64,000 nt of DNA from Nostoc sp. HK-01 (GTDB lineage Bacteria; Cyanobacteriota; Cyanobacteriia; Cyanobacteriales; Nostocaceae), in contig AP018318.1 in the NCBI GenBank assembly GCA_003990705.1, positions 1,491,501 to 1,555,500 of the forward strand. Reading direction: 5' to 3'. The position numbers and the translations under genes were made by a program. The notes under the pieces are model-generated. The model was not told the origin of the DNA. It did no database searches and was given only the letters and a program-made list of their open reading frames with translations. Shown here in pieces: positions 27,610-37,325 of this stretch. The number at the start of each line of letters is the position of its first letter. Position 1 is the stretch's first letter.

Positions 27610-28434
27610 TTAAGCTGCGTCGGAGAAGTAGATAACTTTACCGCCGTAAGCCAGATGTAGGTTTTGTTCTGTGAGGACTTGTTGTCTGGAACCTGTGGCG
27701 ACTAATTCGCGGTTGAGTAAAATCAAGTCATCAAAGTGGGTGATGGATTCGCCTAAGTCGTGGTTGACGACTAGGACGATTTTGTTTTCGGCGGCGAGTT
27801 CTTGGAAGACTTCAAAAATTACCGCTTGGGTTTTTTGATCAATCCCTACCAATGGTTCATCAAAACAGAAGATGTCTGCTTGTTGTGTCAAGGCGCGAGC
27901 TAAAAAGACTCGTTGTTGTTGTCCTCCTGATAATTGTCCGATGGGGCGATCGCGAAATTCACTCATCCCCACTCTTTCTAAGGCGCTGTTGGCAATTTGG
28001 CGACTAACTCCCGAAAAGCTACGCAACCAACCTGTTTTCTTCACCCGTCCCATCATCACGACATCCCAAACTGTGGCGGGATAAGTCCAATCAATTTGGC
28101 TACGTTGAGGTACATAAGCAACTTTTGACCTCTGCTGCATCAAGGGTTGGTTTTGGTACTTCACCACACCACTACTAACAGGAACCAAGCCCAACATTCC
28201 CTTCATCAGCGTACTTTTACCAGCACCATTCGGGCCAAAAATCCCTGTCAATCTTCCTGGTTTGATCACACAGTTAATATCCCTCAAGGCTTCTTGAGTC
28301 CGGTAATGTACTCCCAAGTGGGCAATAGAAATTGCATCTGTGGAATTCATATCAATAGCTTTGATATACGATGCAGAACGTTCACCAATTTTCCGGGTAT
28401 GTCCCAAGTTGGCGTAAAAAGAAACGTTTTCCAT
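27610..28434 (-). CDS. mntA: Manganese/zinc-type ABC transporter ATP-binding protein
   Basis: This 274-residue cytosolic ATPase has Walker A GPNGAGKST near residue 67, a Q-loop segment VAYVPQRSQIDWTYPATVWDVV that is typical of metal-ion ABC-3 importers, signature LSGGQQQRV, Walker B IFCFDEPLVGID and the switch histidine VVNHD. The 27-residue leader before the ABC domain is longer than usual, so an internal ATG at 28350 is an alternative start. Neither has a strong ribosome-binding site. The gene is divergent from the binding-protein gene, with an 89-base shared promoter region. Confidence 0.85.
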   Translation of the reverse strand: MENVSFYANLGHTRKIGERSASYIKAIDMNSTDAISIAHLGVHYRTQEALRDINCVIKPGRLTGIFGPNGAGKSTLMKGMLGLVPVSSGVVKYQNQPLMQQRSKVAYVPQRSQIDWTYPATVWDVVMMGRVKKTGWLRSFSGVSRQIANSALERVGMSEFRDRPIGQLSGGQQQRVFLARALTQQADIFCFDEPLVGIDQKTQAVIFEVFQELAAENKIVLVVNHDLGESITHFDDLILLNRELVATGSRQQVLTEQNLHLAYGGKVIYFSDAA

Positions 28435-28523
28435 AAGGGTATTTTCATATTTATTACTTGAGCTTACTACAAAAATGAGAAAAATATGAAAAAATCTATA
28501 ATAAGCAGTAATGTTACAGATAA

Positions 28524-29585
28524 ATGAGTGTAATACCTGAGATAGAGGGCGTTCTCGTCCAACAAAAGTCCACCATCCCTAGAAGGAAACCAGAAATTTT
28601 TAGCTTGATTTTTGGGCTGTGTGTGGGAATGCTTTTACCATTGACTATGTTTAGTTGTAGTCAAAACAGCACCAACTCCACAACTGCCAAAGGTAGTGAG
28701 AAACCGTCGGTTGTAGCCACTAGCACCATCATTGCAGACTTAACCCAAGAGGTTGGCGGCGACGAAATTCAACTCAAGGGAATACTCCAACCTGGTGCTG
28801 ATCCTCATGTTTATGAACCAGTTCCTGCAGATAGTCGGTTTTTGGAAAAAGCTGACTTGATTTTGTATAACGGTTACAACTTAGAACCAGGTCTAATTAA
28901 GTTAATGAATGCGGCGGGAAAAGGACGTAAAGTCGCCGTAGGTGAAATAGTAAAACCTTTGGAATTAGATAAAGGTAAAGGTGAAATCGTACCAGATCCC
29001 CACGTTTGGGGAAGTGCGGAAAATGCAGCCGCAATGGTAAACGTAATTCGAGATGCTTTGATAGAGTTATCGCCAGCCGATAAAGAAAAGTTTACGCAAA
29101 ATGCTGCACAACTAACTGCTGAATTAAAACAACTGCATATATGGATAAATCAACAAATTCAAACTATTCCGCCAGATAAACGCCGACTCATTACCACCCA
29201 TGATGCTTTTCAATATTATGGACATGCTTACAAAATTGCGATCGCCGGTACTTTAATTGGCATCAGCACCGAAGAACAGCCCAGCGCCCAAACTGTCCAA
29301 AGATTGGTAGAATCAGTGAAAAAAACAGGTGTCCCCGCAATTTTTGCCGAAACTACAATTAATCCCACCTTAATTAAAACTGTAGCTCAAGAAGCTGGTG
29401 TAAAACTAGCACCACATCAACTCTACTCTGATTCAATTGGCGCAAAAGGTAGTGATGGTGAAACATACATCAAAATGATGGAGGCAAATACACGCGCCAT
29501 TGTTGAAGCTTTGGGCGGTAAATATACACCATTTCAACTGATAAAGACAACTGCAACTAAACAACAGCAACCTGTCGATAAGTAG
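28524..29585 (+). CDS. mntC: Manganese/zinc-type ABC transporter substrate-binding lipoprotein
   Basis: This 353-residue cluster A-I binding protein has a lipobox-like LPLTMFSC ending near Cys45, preceded by a basic and hydrophobic stretch, so it is probably a lipoprotein on the periplasmic side. Four metal ligands typical of the family are visible: His in DPHVYEP, His in DPHVWGS, Glu in IFAETTIN, and Asp in LYSDSIG. The His-His-Glu-Asp set, and the absence of a His-rich loop, favour manganese over zinc (as in MntC/PsaA against ZnuA). It is transcribed divergently from the ATPase-permease pair. Confidence 0.87.
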   Translation: MSVIPEIEGVLVQQKSTIPRRKPEIFSLIFGLCVGMLLPLTMFSCSQNSTNSTTAKGSEKPSVVATSTIIADLTQEVGGDEIQLKGILQPGADPHVYEPVPADSRFLEKADLILYNGYNLEPGLIKLMNAAGKGRKVAVGEIVKPLELDKGKGEIVPDPHVWGSAENAAAMVNVIRDALIELSPADKEKFTQNAAQLTAELKQLHIWINQQIQTIPPDKRRLITTHDAFQYYGHAYKIAIAGTLIGISTEEQPSAQTVQRLVESVKKTGVPAIFAETTINPTLIKTVAQEAGVKLAPHQLYSDSIGAKGSDGETYIKMMEANTRAIVEALGGKYTPFQLIKTTATKQQQPVDK

Positions 29586-29769
29586 TAGTGAGAAATTATT
29601 GGGCTATTTCTGAAGAAAGAGGTAAAATTTTATCTATCAAAGCTAATATATAACTCCAGATATGTAACTTTTAATTTCATCAGAAACTCTCTCTGAGGAA
29701 AGAATTAATCATGGCTGCAATTTTATAAATTAAGTTAGTAAATACATAGTTTTAATTTGTGAAATAGCC

Positions 29770-30129
29770 ATGACTAAAGAACTAGAAAATCAAAATAATC
29801 AACCAGAAAATAACCAAGCAGAAATTGAACAGCCTGTTAGCAAAGATTGGCATTCTCGCGAAGAACCAACAGCTAAAGAAAGAAACTTAACAGCAAATCC
29901 AGGAGACAGAATCTCAGATAAACCTGAATCTGTTGAAGAAAAAGCAAAACAAGTTGCTGTTGATTCACCAGATATTACGGGCGACCATATTACAGTTCCC
30001 ACATACTTTGTTGTGGAAGAACCCGATGGTGAGAAAAAAGCACTGCACCATGTTAAGGATGCGGAAGAAATTTCTGATGTAATTCGTCAAGCCAGAGTTG
30101 ACGAAAACGGTAATCGGATTTGGTGGTAA
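29770..30129 (+). CDS. Small acidic, probably disordered protein of unknown function
   Basis: This 119-residue hydrophilic protein is not one I recognise. The first 70 residues are rich in Glu, Asn, Gln, Pro and Lys (NQNNQPENNQAEIEQP), predicted unstructured. The last 45 residues (ITVPTYFVVEEPDGEKKALHHVKDAEEISDVIRQ) look like a small folded alpha/beta segment. No signal peptide. A strong terminator follows 48 bases after the stop, which supports it being a real transcription unit. It could be a stress-type hydrophilin, but I have no evidence. Confidence 0.55.
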   Translation: MTKELENQNNQPENNQAEIEQPVSKDWHSREEPTAKERNLTANPGDRISDKPESVEEKAKQVAVDSPDITGDHITVPTYFVVEEPDGEKKALHHVKDAEEISDVIRQARVDENGNRIWW

Positions 30130-30177
30130 TAGTTGACTCTGTTAATGTTAACTAGATAGAGACTAAAAATGAGGCTT

Positions 30178-30219
30178 AGATCCCCGACTTCTTTAAGAAG
30201 TCGGGGATCTTGTTGTTTA
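30178..30219. terminator. Strong hairpin terminator between convergent genes
   Basis: A perfect 14-bp stem (30178-30191 with 30197-30210) with a TTTAA loop is followed by TTGTTGTTT. It lies between the small acidic gene and the RND pump gene, which converge. The palindrome also resembles a repeat used as a terminator elsewhere in Nostoc-type genomes. Confidence 0.8.
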
Positions 30220-30244
30220 CAAATGATTTAGGACTGCTATAGTT

Positions 30245-33200
30245 TTACACTGCATGAGAATCTGGTTGTTTGCGCCATTGGCGTTTTTTCATAAAGCTTT
30301 GCCAACTTTCCATGTATGTATAAAACACAGGTGTTAAATACAATGTGAGAAATTGGGAAAACAGCAATCCCCCAACCACGGCTAAACCAAGGGGACGGCG
30401 TGTATCTCCGCCTGCACCCAAGCCCAGGGCGATGGGTAAAGTTCCCATCAAAGCGGCCATTGTGGTCATCATAATGGGGCGAAACCTGACGACACAAGCC
30501 TCATAGATAGCATCGTATGGAGTTTTACCGCTTTGTCGGGCTTCTATGGCAAAGTCAACCATCATAATGCCGTTTTTCTTCACAATTCCAATCAGCAGGA
30601 TGATGCCAACAAAGGCGTAAATATTCAAATCAACTTGGAATAACAACAAGGTTAACAACGCCCCAAATCCAGCGGAAGGCAAACTAGAAAGAATTGTCAA
30701 AGGGTGAATAAAGTTCTCATAGAGAATTCCCAACACAATATAAATTACTAAAACCGCCACCAATAGCAATAATCCCAACCCTTGTAAGGAAGACTGGAAT
30801 GCTTGTGCAGAACCTTGGAAACCTGTAGTGATACTGGCGGGTAATGTTTGACGGGCAATTTGTTCAATTTTCTCTGTGACGCTACCAAGAGATACACCGG
30901 GTTTGAGGTTAAAAGAAATAGTTACAGAAGCTAACTGTCCTGAGTGGTTGATAGTTAAAGGCCCCACACCTTTAGAGATGCTGGCTACTGCATTTAATGG
31001 CACTAGCTGTCCAGTCGGGGAGTGAATTGACAGCAATTCTAAAGCACTGGGGTCTCCCTGATATTTGGGTTCGACTCCCATAATTACTTGATATTGACTA
31101 TCTGAAGCGTAGATTGTGGAAACTTGTCGTGTACCGTAGGCATTACTCAGGGCTGTTTCGATTTGTTCGGCTGTTAGCCCCATAGATGCAGCTTGATCAC
31201 GGTTGATGTCAACTTGCACTTGGGGATTTTTGATTTGTAGGTCACTATTGACATCTTGTAAATCAGGTAGCCCCCGGAGTTTTTCTTCTAAAGTTGGCGC
31301 ATATTGATATAACTCTTGAATATTCGGACTTTGTAATGAGAATTGATATTGGGCTTTGCTTTGTTGTCCGCCAATATTAATCGCCGGTGGGTTTTGTAAG
31401 AAAACCTTCATTCCAGGAATACGTGATAGTTTTGGGCGCAGTTCTTGGACAATTTCATCAGCACTCAATTTACGTTCTTCGCGGGGTTTGAGACTAATAA
31501 ATAAGCGCCCAGTATTACTAGAAGAATTTGCCCCCCCTGCGCCGACGCTAGAGTTAATCGCCGCAATGTTGGGGTCACGATCTGCGATCGCCGCTACTGC
31601 CTGTTGATGTTTTACCATCTCATCAAAGGAGATATCTTCGGCGGCTTGGGTGGATGCGGTGATTTGTCCCACATCCGCAGTCGGAATAAAGCCTTTCGGC
31701 ACAACCATAAATAAATAAACTGTGGCAACAACAATTGCTCCAGAGATAAACATTGTCGTGCGATGATATTTGAGCGATCGCTTTAAACTCCACTCATAGC
31801 CACCCAAGATGACATCGAAAAATTTTTCGGAAGTATTATAAAGTCCCCGGTTAAATCTTTGGATTTTACCTTTTAAACCTTTTCTCACTGGTTCTCCTTC
31901 ATCTGCTTGCTGGTGATGAGGTGGAAGCAAGAAGCGAGAACACAGCATTGGGGTTAAACTCAGAGAAATTATTCCCGATACCAAAATCGCCACGCTGATA
32001 GTCACAGCAAACTCGCGGAACAATCGCCCCAAAATTCCGCCCATAAACAGTACCGGAATAAACACGGCGACTAAAGAAATAGTCATGGACAAAATTGTAA
32101 AGCCAATTTCCCGTGAGCCATTCAACGCAGCTTCTAAACGATTTTCACCCATCTCCATGTGACGGACGATATTTTCTAGCATCACTACCGCATCATCCAC
32201 CACGAAACCGACGGAAAGAGTCAACGCCATTAGTGAAAGGTTATCGAGGGAGAAGCCCAGCAGTAACATCACGCCAAAGGTGGCAACTAAAGATAGCGGT
32301 ACTGCCAAACTGGGAATAATCGTTGCTCGTAGGTTGCGAAGAAATAGGAAAATTACTAACACAACCAAACCAATAGTCAGTAACAGCGTAAACTGTACAT
32401 CATCAACCGACTCGCGGATGGCTTGGGAGCGATCGTAGAGAATTTCCATATTCACGGCTGCGGGGATTTGTTCGCGGAATTTCGGCAGCAGTTTTTTAAT
32501 CGCTTCCACGACTTCGACAGTATTAGTTCCTGGTTGCTTTTGAATTGCTAAAACAATTGCCCTTACACCAGAATTAGATGTTTTGTTCCGCTTTTCTGTC
32601 TTGGTAAAATACCAACTCGCAACTTTGTCATTTTCTACACTATCTAAGACTTGGGCAATTTCTCCGAGTTGGACTGGCGCACCGCCTTGATAGCTGACAA
32701 TTAAGGAACGATAGGCAGCCGCATCATTAAGTTGTCCGTTGGCTTGGATTGTATAATTTTGTTCTTGACCGTAAAGTGTCCCCGTAGGTATGTTGGCATT
32801 ACCTTTACTAATGGCATCGGCAACTTCATCAACTCCTATACCTTTGGCACTGAGAGATTCGGGGTCAAGCAAAACTCTGACGGCGTACTTTTGCGAACCG
32901 TAGACTTGCACCTGCGCCACCCCGTTAACCATTGATAAACGTTGTGCTAGTTGTGTTTCTGCATACTTGTCTACTGTGGACAGTGGCAGCACAGCAGAAT
33001 TCAGCGATATGTAGAGAATAGGCTGATCTGCTGGGTTTACCTTGCGATAGGATGGGGGGCTGGGCATATCCGCAGGTAATTGCCGCGTGGCTTTGGCGAT
33101 CGCAGCCTGCACATCTTGGGCTGCGCCATCGATATCTCGACTCAAGTCAAATTGCAGTGTTACCTGACTACTGCCCAAAGAACTAGTAGAGTTCATCGAA

Positions 33201-33433
33201 CTCAAGCCAGCAATACTCGAAAATTGCGCTTCTAGTGGTGTCGCCACCGATGCCGCCATTGTCTCTGGATTCGCCCCAGGCAAGTTAGCACTCACCTGAA
33301 TTGTGGGAAAATCCACATTCGGCAAGTCACTCACAGGTAACATTCGGTAACTCATCAGCCCGAAAATCAAAACGCCAACCATTACCAAAGTCGTCATGAT
33401 TGGGCGACGAATAAATAACTCGGAAATATTCAT
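30245..33433 (-). CDS. RND-type efflux pump inner-membrane subunit (HAE-1/AcrB-like)
   Basis: This 1062-residue protein pumps drugs or amphiphiles from the periplasm and membrane, driven by protons, with a fusion protein and an outer-membrane channel. The start ISELFIRRPIMTTLVMVGVL matches AcrB/MdtB. Twelve transmembrane helices and two large periplasmic loops fit the length. The proton-relay Asp pair is present in GFVVDDAVVMLENIVRHMEMG near residue 408, and the relay Lys in GIVKKNGIMMVDFAIEARQ. The repeated halves begin LPVSDLPNVDFPTIQV and VVPKGFIPTADVGQI. It follows its fusion-protein gene on the same strand with a 67-base gap. No outer-membrane TolC-type gene is adjacent. Substrate unknown. 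Confidence 0.95.
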   Translation of the reverse strand: MNISELFIRRPIMTTLVMVGVLIFGLMSYRMLPVSDLPNVDFPTIQVSANLPGANPETMAASVATPLEAQFSSIAGLSSMNSTSSLGSSQVTLQFDLSRDIDGAAQDVQAAIAKATRQLPADMPSPPSYRKVNPADQPILYISLNSAVLPLSTVDKYAETQLAQRLSMVNGVAQVQVYGSQKYAVRVLLDPESLSAKGIGVDEVADAISKGNANIPTGTLYGQEQNYTIQANGQLNDAAAYRSLIVSYQGGAPVQLGEIAQVLDSVENDKVASWYFTKTEKRNKTSNSGVRAIVLAIQKQPGTNTVEVVEAIKKLLPKFREQIPAAVNMEILYDRSQAIRESVDDVQFTLLLTIGLVVLVIFLFLRNLRATIIPSLAVPLSLVATFGVMLLLGFSLDNLSLMALTLSVGFVVDDAVVMLENIVRHMEMGENRLEAALNGSREIGFTILSMTISLVAVFIPVLFMGGILGRLFREFAVTISVAILVSGIISLSLTPMLCSRFLLPPHHQQADEGEPVRKGLKGKIQRFNRGLYNTSEKFFDVILGGYEWSLKRSLKYHRTTMFISGAIVVATVYLFMVVPKGFIPTADVGQITASTQAAEDISFDEMVKHQQAVAAIADRDPNIAAINSSVGAGGANSSSNTGRLFISLKPREERKLSADEIVQELRPKLSRIPGMKVFLQNPPAINIGGQQSKAQYQFSLQSPNIQELYQYAPTLEEKLRGLPDLQDVNSDLQIKNPQVQVDINRDQAASMGLTAEQIETALSNAYGTRQVSTIYASDSQYQVIMGVEPKYQGDPSALELLSIHSPTGQLVPLNAVASISKGVGPLTINHSGQLASVTISFNLKPGVSLGSVTEKIEQIARQTLPASITTGFQGSAQAFQSSLQGLGLLLLVAVLVIYIVLGILYENFIHPLTILSSLPSAGFGALLTLLLFQVDLNIYAFVGIILLIGIVKKNGIMMVDFAIEARQSGKTPYDAIYEACVVRFRPIMMTTMAALMGTLPIALGLGAGGDTRRPLGLAVVGGLLFSQFLTLYLTPVFYTYMESWQSFMKKRQWRKQPDSHAV

Positions 33434-33500
33434 AGATTTTCCTATTTTTTATAGCCAAGAGCATCTGGATAGAAAGTAAGAATGTCAGTAAGAGTAATTT

Positions 33501-34928
33501 TTACCTTCTGCCTGCTGCCTCCTGCCCTCTGCCTTCTGACTCCTGCCCCCTGCCTCCTCCTAATCCCTGCTTAACTTGCACTCCTGCCCCAGGTACAAGG
33601 TTGAATTGGCCGTCGATGACTACTTGTTCACCTGGTTTGATGCCTTGAGCGATCGCAGTTTCATTATTGACTGCATCTCCCACAACTACAGGGCGCATTT
33701 CTACTGTGTTATCAGGTTTAACAACATACACAAATTGCTGTTGCTGTCCAGCTTGAATGGCTTTGGTTGGTACAGTCACAGCATTGGGTATCTCAGATAA
33801 TTTCAGAACGACATTGACAAATTGCCCTGGTAACAATCGCTCGTCGTTATTACTAAATGTGCCTTTGAGTTGAATTGTGCCAGTTTGAGTATTTACACCA
33901 CTGTCAACAAAGGTGAGATAACCATGTACAGGATTCCCTGAATCTTTGGGGGGGATGACATCAACTTCTAATTTGTGGTTGCTGGTGTACTTTTTCAAGT
34001 CTGGCAACATTCGCTGGGGAATCGAGAAGTTAACATAAATCGGGCGAATCTGGCTGATGGTAATTAAGGGATCTGTGGAATTAGCAGTCACTAAATTACC
34101 TTGATTTAGCTTGAGACTACCCGTGCGCCCGGTAATTGGCGAATAAATAGAACTATAAGAAAGCTGGACTTTAGCATTATCAATTGCGGCTTCGTCTGCG
34201 ACTACTGCGGCTTGGACATTTTTTACATCTGCCTTAGCGGCTTCTACTGCTGCTTGGGCGTTAGCTACTGCATCTTGGTCTGCTTTGACTGTTGCTGTTT
34301 GAGCAATGGCACTTGTTTGGTATTGTTCAGACTGCTCTTTACTAATCGCACCTTGTTGCAGTAACCCCGCATAGCGTTGTGCCTGGACATTGGCATTATT
34401 CGCCTGGGCTACATCTTTTAAGACTGTGGCTTTGGCTTGGTTAACTTGAGCGATCGCTTTGTTAACATTAGCCTCGGACTGCTTGACTAATGCCTGATCT
34501 TTGGCTTTGGCCGCCATTGCTTGCATCAGGGCTGCTTGCTGGGGACGGGAATCGATCTGAAACAGCAAATCCCCCTTTTTCACGTTCTGTCCTTGGCGGA
34601 AATACACCCCTGTTAACTGTCCCCCAATCTGTGACTTGACAGAAACAGTTGAATATGCTTCTACTGTACCTGTAGCCTTGATGAAAATTGGGATTGTTTT
34701 TTGAGTAGCAGTGGCCACCATGACAGGAACAGGCCGTTTTTTACCGGAATCTTTTCCTGTTGATTGAGCTTCGGAAGCTCGACCACAAGCCGAACACAAA
34801 TAAGCCAAACTTAATATTAATAACCATAACTGCCTTGTAGGCAGCCAGTTGCGATCGCTAAAACTATTGGGTAAAATTTCCAACACAGGATTTGTAATCA
34901 AAACAGAAGCTAAACGGCTCATATTCAC
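33501..34928 (-). CDS. RND efflux membrane fusion protein
   Basis: This 475-residue periplasmic adaptor has a lipoprotein-like N-terminus (hydrophobic run LWLLILSLAYLCSAC, Cys near residue 48), the lipoyl-like strand VEAYSTVSVKSQIGGQLTGVYFRQGQNVKKGDLLFQID near 88-125, and a long Ala/Gln-rich alpha-hairpin (about 130-245) that docks to the outer-membrane channel. The beta-barrel domain has SPITGRTGSLKLNQGNLV. The last 17 residues (GRGQESEGRGQEAAGRR) are low-complexity and are encoded by heptamer repeats, not by normal coding sequence. The gene starts the operon with the RND pump. The gap upstream to the Ycf23 gene is 281 bases. Confidence 0.93.
   Translation of the reverse strand: MNMSRLASVLITNPVLEILPNSFSDRNWLPTRQLWLLILSLAYLCSACGRASEAQSTGKDSGKKRPVPVMVATATQKTIPIFIKATGTVEAYSTVSVKSQIGGQLTGVYFRQGQNVKKGDLLFQIDSRPQQAALMQAMAAKAKDQALVKQSEANVNKAIAQVNQAKATVLKDVAQANNANVQAQRYAGLLQQGAISKEQSEQYQTSAIAQTATVKADQDAVANAQAAVEAAKADVKNVQAAVVADEAAIDNAKVQLSYSSIYSPITGRTGSLKLNQGNLVTANSTDPLITISQIRPIYVNFSIPQRMLPDLKKYTSNHKLEVDVIPPKDSGNPVHGYLTFVDSGVNTQTGTIQLKGTFSNNDERLLPGQFVNVVLKLSEIPNAVTVPTKAIQAGQQQQFVYVVKPDNTVEMRPVVVGDAVNNETAIAQGIKPGEQVVIDGQFNLVPGAGVQVKQGLGGGRGQESEGRGQEAAGRR
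33504..33559. repeat. CT-rich heptanucleotide repeat inside the 3' end of the fusion-protein gene
   Basis: About eight 7-base units such as CTTCTGC, CTCCTGC and CCCCTGC follow each other. Three units make 21 bases, so translation on the minus strand gives a 7-residue period (GRGQESE, GRGQEAA). The array lies within the last codons of the fusion-protein gene, whose stop lies within it. Confidence 0.8.
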
Positions 34929-35209
34929 ACAGAGTGGCTGGTGTTTTCCGCAAAAATGTTTAGTTTATTAGTTAAGCTCTATGTTAGTTTATCTAAAGAT
35001 TAGAATGCTAACAATTTATCCTAAGTAATAGCCTAGTGGTAAGTATTGAAATTTTCCAGACATTTGGAAAGTGAATATAGATAGATTTTTTCTCCCCTGC
35101 ACCCTTACTCAACATCTAAAATTCTGTCTTGAACCGCTGACTACCCCCTAGCCGCAAACGCTCAGTAGTGTAAAAATATTCCTACCTTCGTAGCTCCAAA
35201 AAACGAACT

Positions 35210-35956
35210 ATGACCATAAATTCTGCACTGCAACGTGCATTTACCAACCGCAGCGTTCTGAAAGTTATTAGTGGTTTGCATAACTTTGACCGCGATCGCG
35301 TGGCTACTATTATTAAAGCTGCTGAAATTGGTGGCGCGACCTTTGTTGATATCGCTGCTGATCCGGCAATAGTCGCAATGGCGAAAAGCTTGATTAATTT
35401 ACCAGTGTGTGTATCAGCAGTTGAACCAGAAAAATTTGTGCAAGCTGTAGCAGCTGGCGCAGACTTGATTGAAATTGGTAATTTTGATTCTTTCTACGCG
35501 CAAGGACGCAGATTTGAAGCTGAGGAAGTTTTAGCCTTGACTCAGCAAACCCGCGCACTTTTACCAGAAATCACCTTATCTGTGACAGTTCCTCACATTC
35601 TGGAACTAGATCAGCAAGTACAACTAGCAGAAGAACTCGTTAAAGCTGGTGCTGACATCATCCAAACCGAAGGCGGAACCAGCAGCCAACCTGCTCACTC
35701 TGGCACTTTGGGATTAATTGAAAAAGCTGCTCCCACCTTGGCAGCAGCTTATGAAATTTCTCGCGCTGTATCTGTACCAGTATTATGCGCTTCCGGTATT
35801 TCTAACGTTACTGCACCTTTAGCGATGGCGGCTGGTGCTGCTGGTGTTGGTGTTGGTTCTGCCATCAACCAACTCAACAGCGAAATCGCCATGATTGCTG
35901 CTGTACGTGGTTTAGTAGAAGCATTAGCAACTGCCAACAACCGCGCAGTTGTCTAA
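35210..35956 (+). CDS. Ycf23-like protein (DUF561)
   Basis: This 248-residue TIM-barrel-like protein belongs to a family conserved in cyanobacteria and encoded in some plastid genomes as ycf23. Features are LKVISGLHNFDRDRVATIIKAAEIGGATFVDIAADP at residues 17-52, AGADLIEIGNFDSFYAQGRRF near 84-104, AGADIIQTEGG near 148 and VPVLCASGISNVTAPLAMAAGAAGVGVGSAI near 185-215. The barrel-end phosphate-binding glycine motifs suggest a phosphorylated ligand, but function is unknown. The gene is alone and followed by a palindrome-rich segment that may terminate it. Confidence 0.88.
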   Translation: MTINSALQRAFTNRSVLKVISGLHNFDRDRVATIIKAAEIGGATFVDIAADPAIVAMAKSLINLPVCVSAVEPEKFVQAVAAGADLIEIGNFDSFYAQGRRFEAEEVLALTQQTRALLPEITLSVTVPHILELDQQVQLAEELVKAGADIIQTEGGTSSQPAHSGTLGLIEKAAPTLAAAYEISRAVSVPVLCASGISNVTAPLAMAAGAAGVGVGSAINQLNSEIAMIAAVRGLVEALATANNRAVV

Positions 35957-36010
35957 GGAGTAGGGAGTAGTAAATCAATAATTCTCAGTTTACCGTTATG
36001 AGTTTTTGTT

Positions 36011-36092
36011 GATCCCCCCAACCCCCCTTAAAAAGGGGGGCTATTTTTTCGTTTACCCCCTTAAAAAGGGGGTCGCCGCAGGCGGGGGGATC
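36011..36092. repeat. Nested G/C-run palindrome with GATC ends
   Basis: The segment begins GATCCCCCC and ends GGGGGGATC. Inside are two hairpins, CCCCCCTTAAAAAGGGGGG (36022-36040) and CCCCCTTAAAAAGGGGG. The first hairpin is followed by CTATTTTTT, so it could terminate the Ycf23 gene. It resembles a dispersed element rather than a plain terminator. Confidence 0.7.
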
Positions 36093-36176
36093 TTAATCTG
36101 GGATGAGCCAACTTTATATTTGAAAAGTATTGATGACTAGTACATTACTTCCCCAACTCCCGATTCCCCACTCCCC

Positions 36177-37325
36177 TTAAACCAAACAATCCTTCAGTGC
36201 ATAAATCACCTGGTCTTGCTGCTGGGTTGTAAGTTCAGGGAACATTGGCAAAGATAAAACCTCATGACAGGTTTGCTCAGCTACTGGCAATTGCCCTGAT
36301 TGATAACCCAAATGTTGATAAACTGGCTGTAAATGCAGTGGATAAGGGTAGTAAACCATTGAATTTATACCCCGTTCTTGCAATTGATTTTTTACCCAAT
36401 CGCGCCGCGAAGCACTAGCACCATTGCGTGATTCACTAACTACACGAATTGTGAATTGATTCCAGACACTCTCGCCGCCAGGAAGTTCTTCAGGGACAAC
36501 AATTCCCGGAAGTTGGCTGAGGAACTGTTGGTAGTAAGATGCGATCGCTTGTCTCTTTTGATTCCAATTATCAAGATAACGCAGCTTAATTTGCAAAATT
36601 GCGGCTTGAATGGCATCTAAGCGGCTATTTACGCCAACTTCCTCGTAGTAATAGCGATTTCGTTGCCCATGCTCCTTAATTACCCGCATCTTCGCTGCTA
36701 ACTCTGGATCATTAGTTGTAATTGCCCCACCATCGCCACAACCGCCGAGATTCTTGGTAGGGTAAAAACTAAAGCAACCAATATGCCCTATGCTGCCAAC
36801 TTTTTGATTATCCCAAACTGCACCTGTAGATTGAGCGCAATCTTCAATTATGGCTAAATTGTGAGTATTGGCGATCGCCATTAACTCTGTCATATCCACA
36901 GGCTGTCCGAATAAATGCACCGGAATAATCGCCTTGGTTTTGGGTGTAATCGCCCCAGCTATTTGCCGCAAATCTAAGTTAAATGTATTAATATCTATAT
37001 CCACAAATACAGGCTTGGCTCCTACAGAGCTGATCACCTCAGCCGTCGCAATAAAGGTAAACGGTGTTGTAATCACCTCATCGCCTGCACCAATTTCTAA
37101 AGCTCGTAGCGCTAAGTAGAGTGCATCAGTTCCAGAGTTACAAGCTATACAATTAGTAACACCATGATAGTCAGCAAATTGTTGCTCAAAGCTTTCAATT
37201 ATGGGGCCACCAATATAACGCCCGGAAGACAAAACTTCTAGCACTGCTGCACTCACTTCTGCTTCGATAGTGACGTATTGCTGCTTGATATCAAAGGCAG
37301 GAACAGAATTTACGCTTTGGAACAT
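36177..37325 (-). CDS. DegT/DnrJ/EryC1/StrS-family aminotransferase
   Basis: This 382-residue PLP enzyme is of the type that aminates nucleotide-linked keto-sugars. It has VLSSGRYIGGPIIESFEQQFADY near residue 30, CNSGTDALYLALRALEIGAGDEVITTPFTF near residue 60, EDCAQSTGAVWDNQKVG, and the PLP-lysine segment CFSFYPTKNLGGCGDGGAI near 185. Complete length. It stands alone in opposite orientation to the 18-26 kb glycan cluster; any link is speculative. The preceding 415-base spacer (37326-37740) separates it from a permease gene. Confidence 0.92.
   Translation of the reverse strand: MFQSVNSVPAFDIKQQYVTIEAEVSAAVLEVLSSGRYIGGPIIESFEQQFADYHGVTNCIACNSGTDALYLALRALEIGAGDEVITTPFTFIATAEVISSVGAKPVFVDIDINTFNLDLRQIAGAITPKTKAIIPVHLFGQPVDMTELMAIANTHNLAIIEDCAQSTGAVWDNQKVGSIGHIGCFSFYPTKNLGGCGDGGAITTNDPELAAKMRVIKEHGQRNRYYYEEVGVNSRLDAIQAAILQIKLRYLDNWNQKRQAIASYYQQFLSQLPGIVVPEELPGGESVWNQFTIRVVSESRNGASASRRDWVKNQLQERGINSMVYYPYPLHLQPVYQHLGYQSGQLPVAEQTCHEVLSLPMFPELTTQQQDQVIYALKDCLV

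Noticed and set aside
30237-30497. 86-codon frame overlapping the end of the RND pump gene
   Set aside because: It is an alternative frame of the pump gene, with no start signal.
31060-31080. GGTTCGACTCCC, like a tRNA T-arm
   Set aside because: It lies inside the RND pump gene and has no matching acceptor or anticodon arms.
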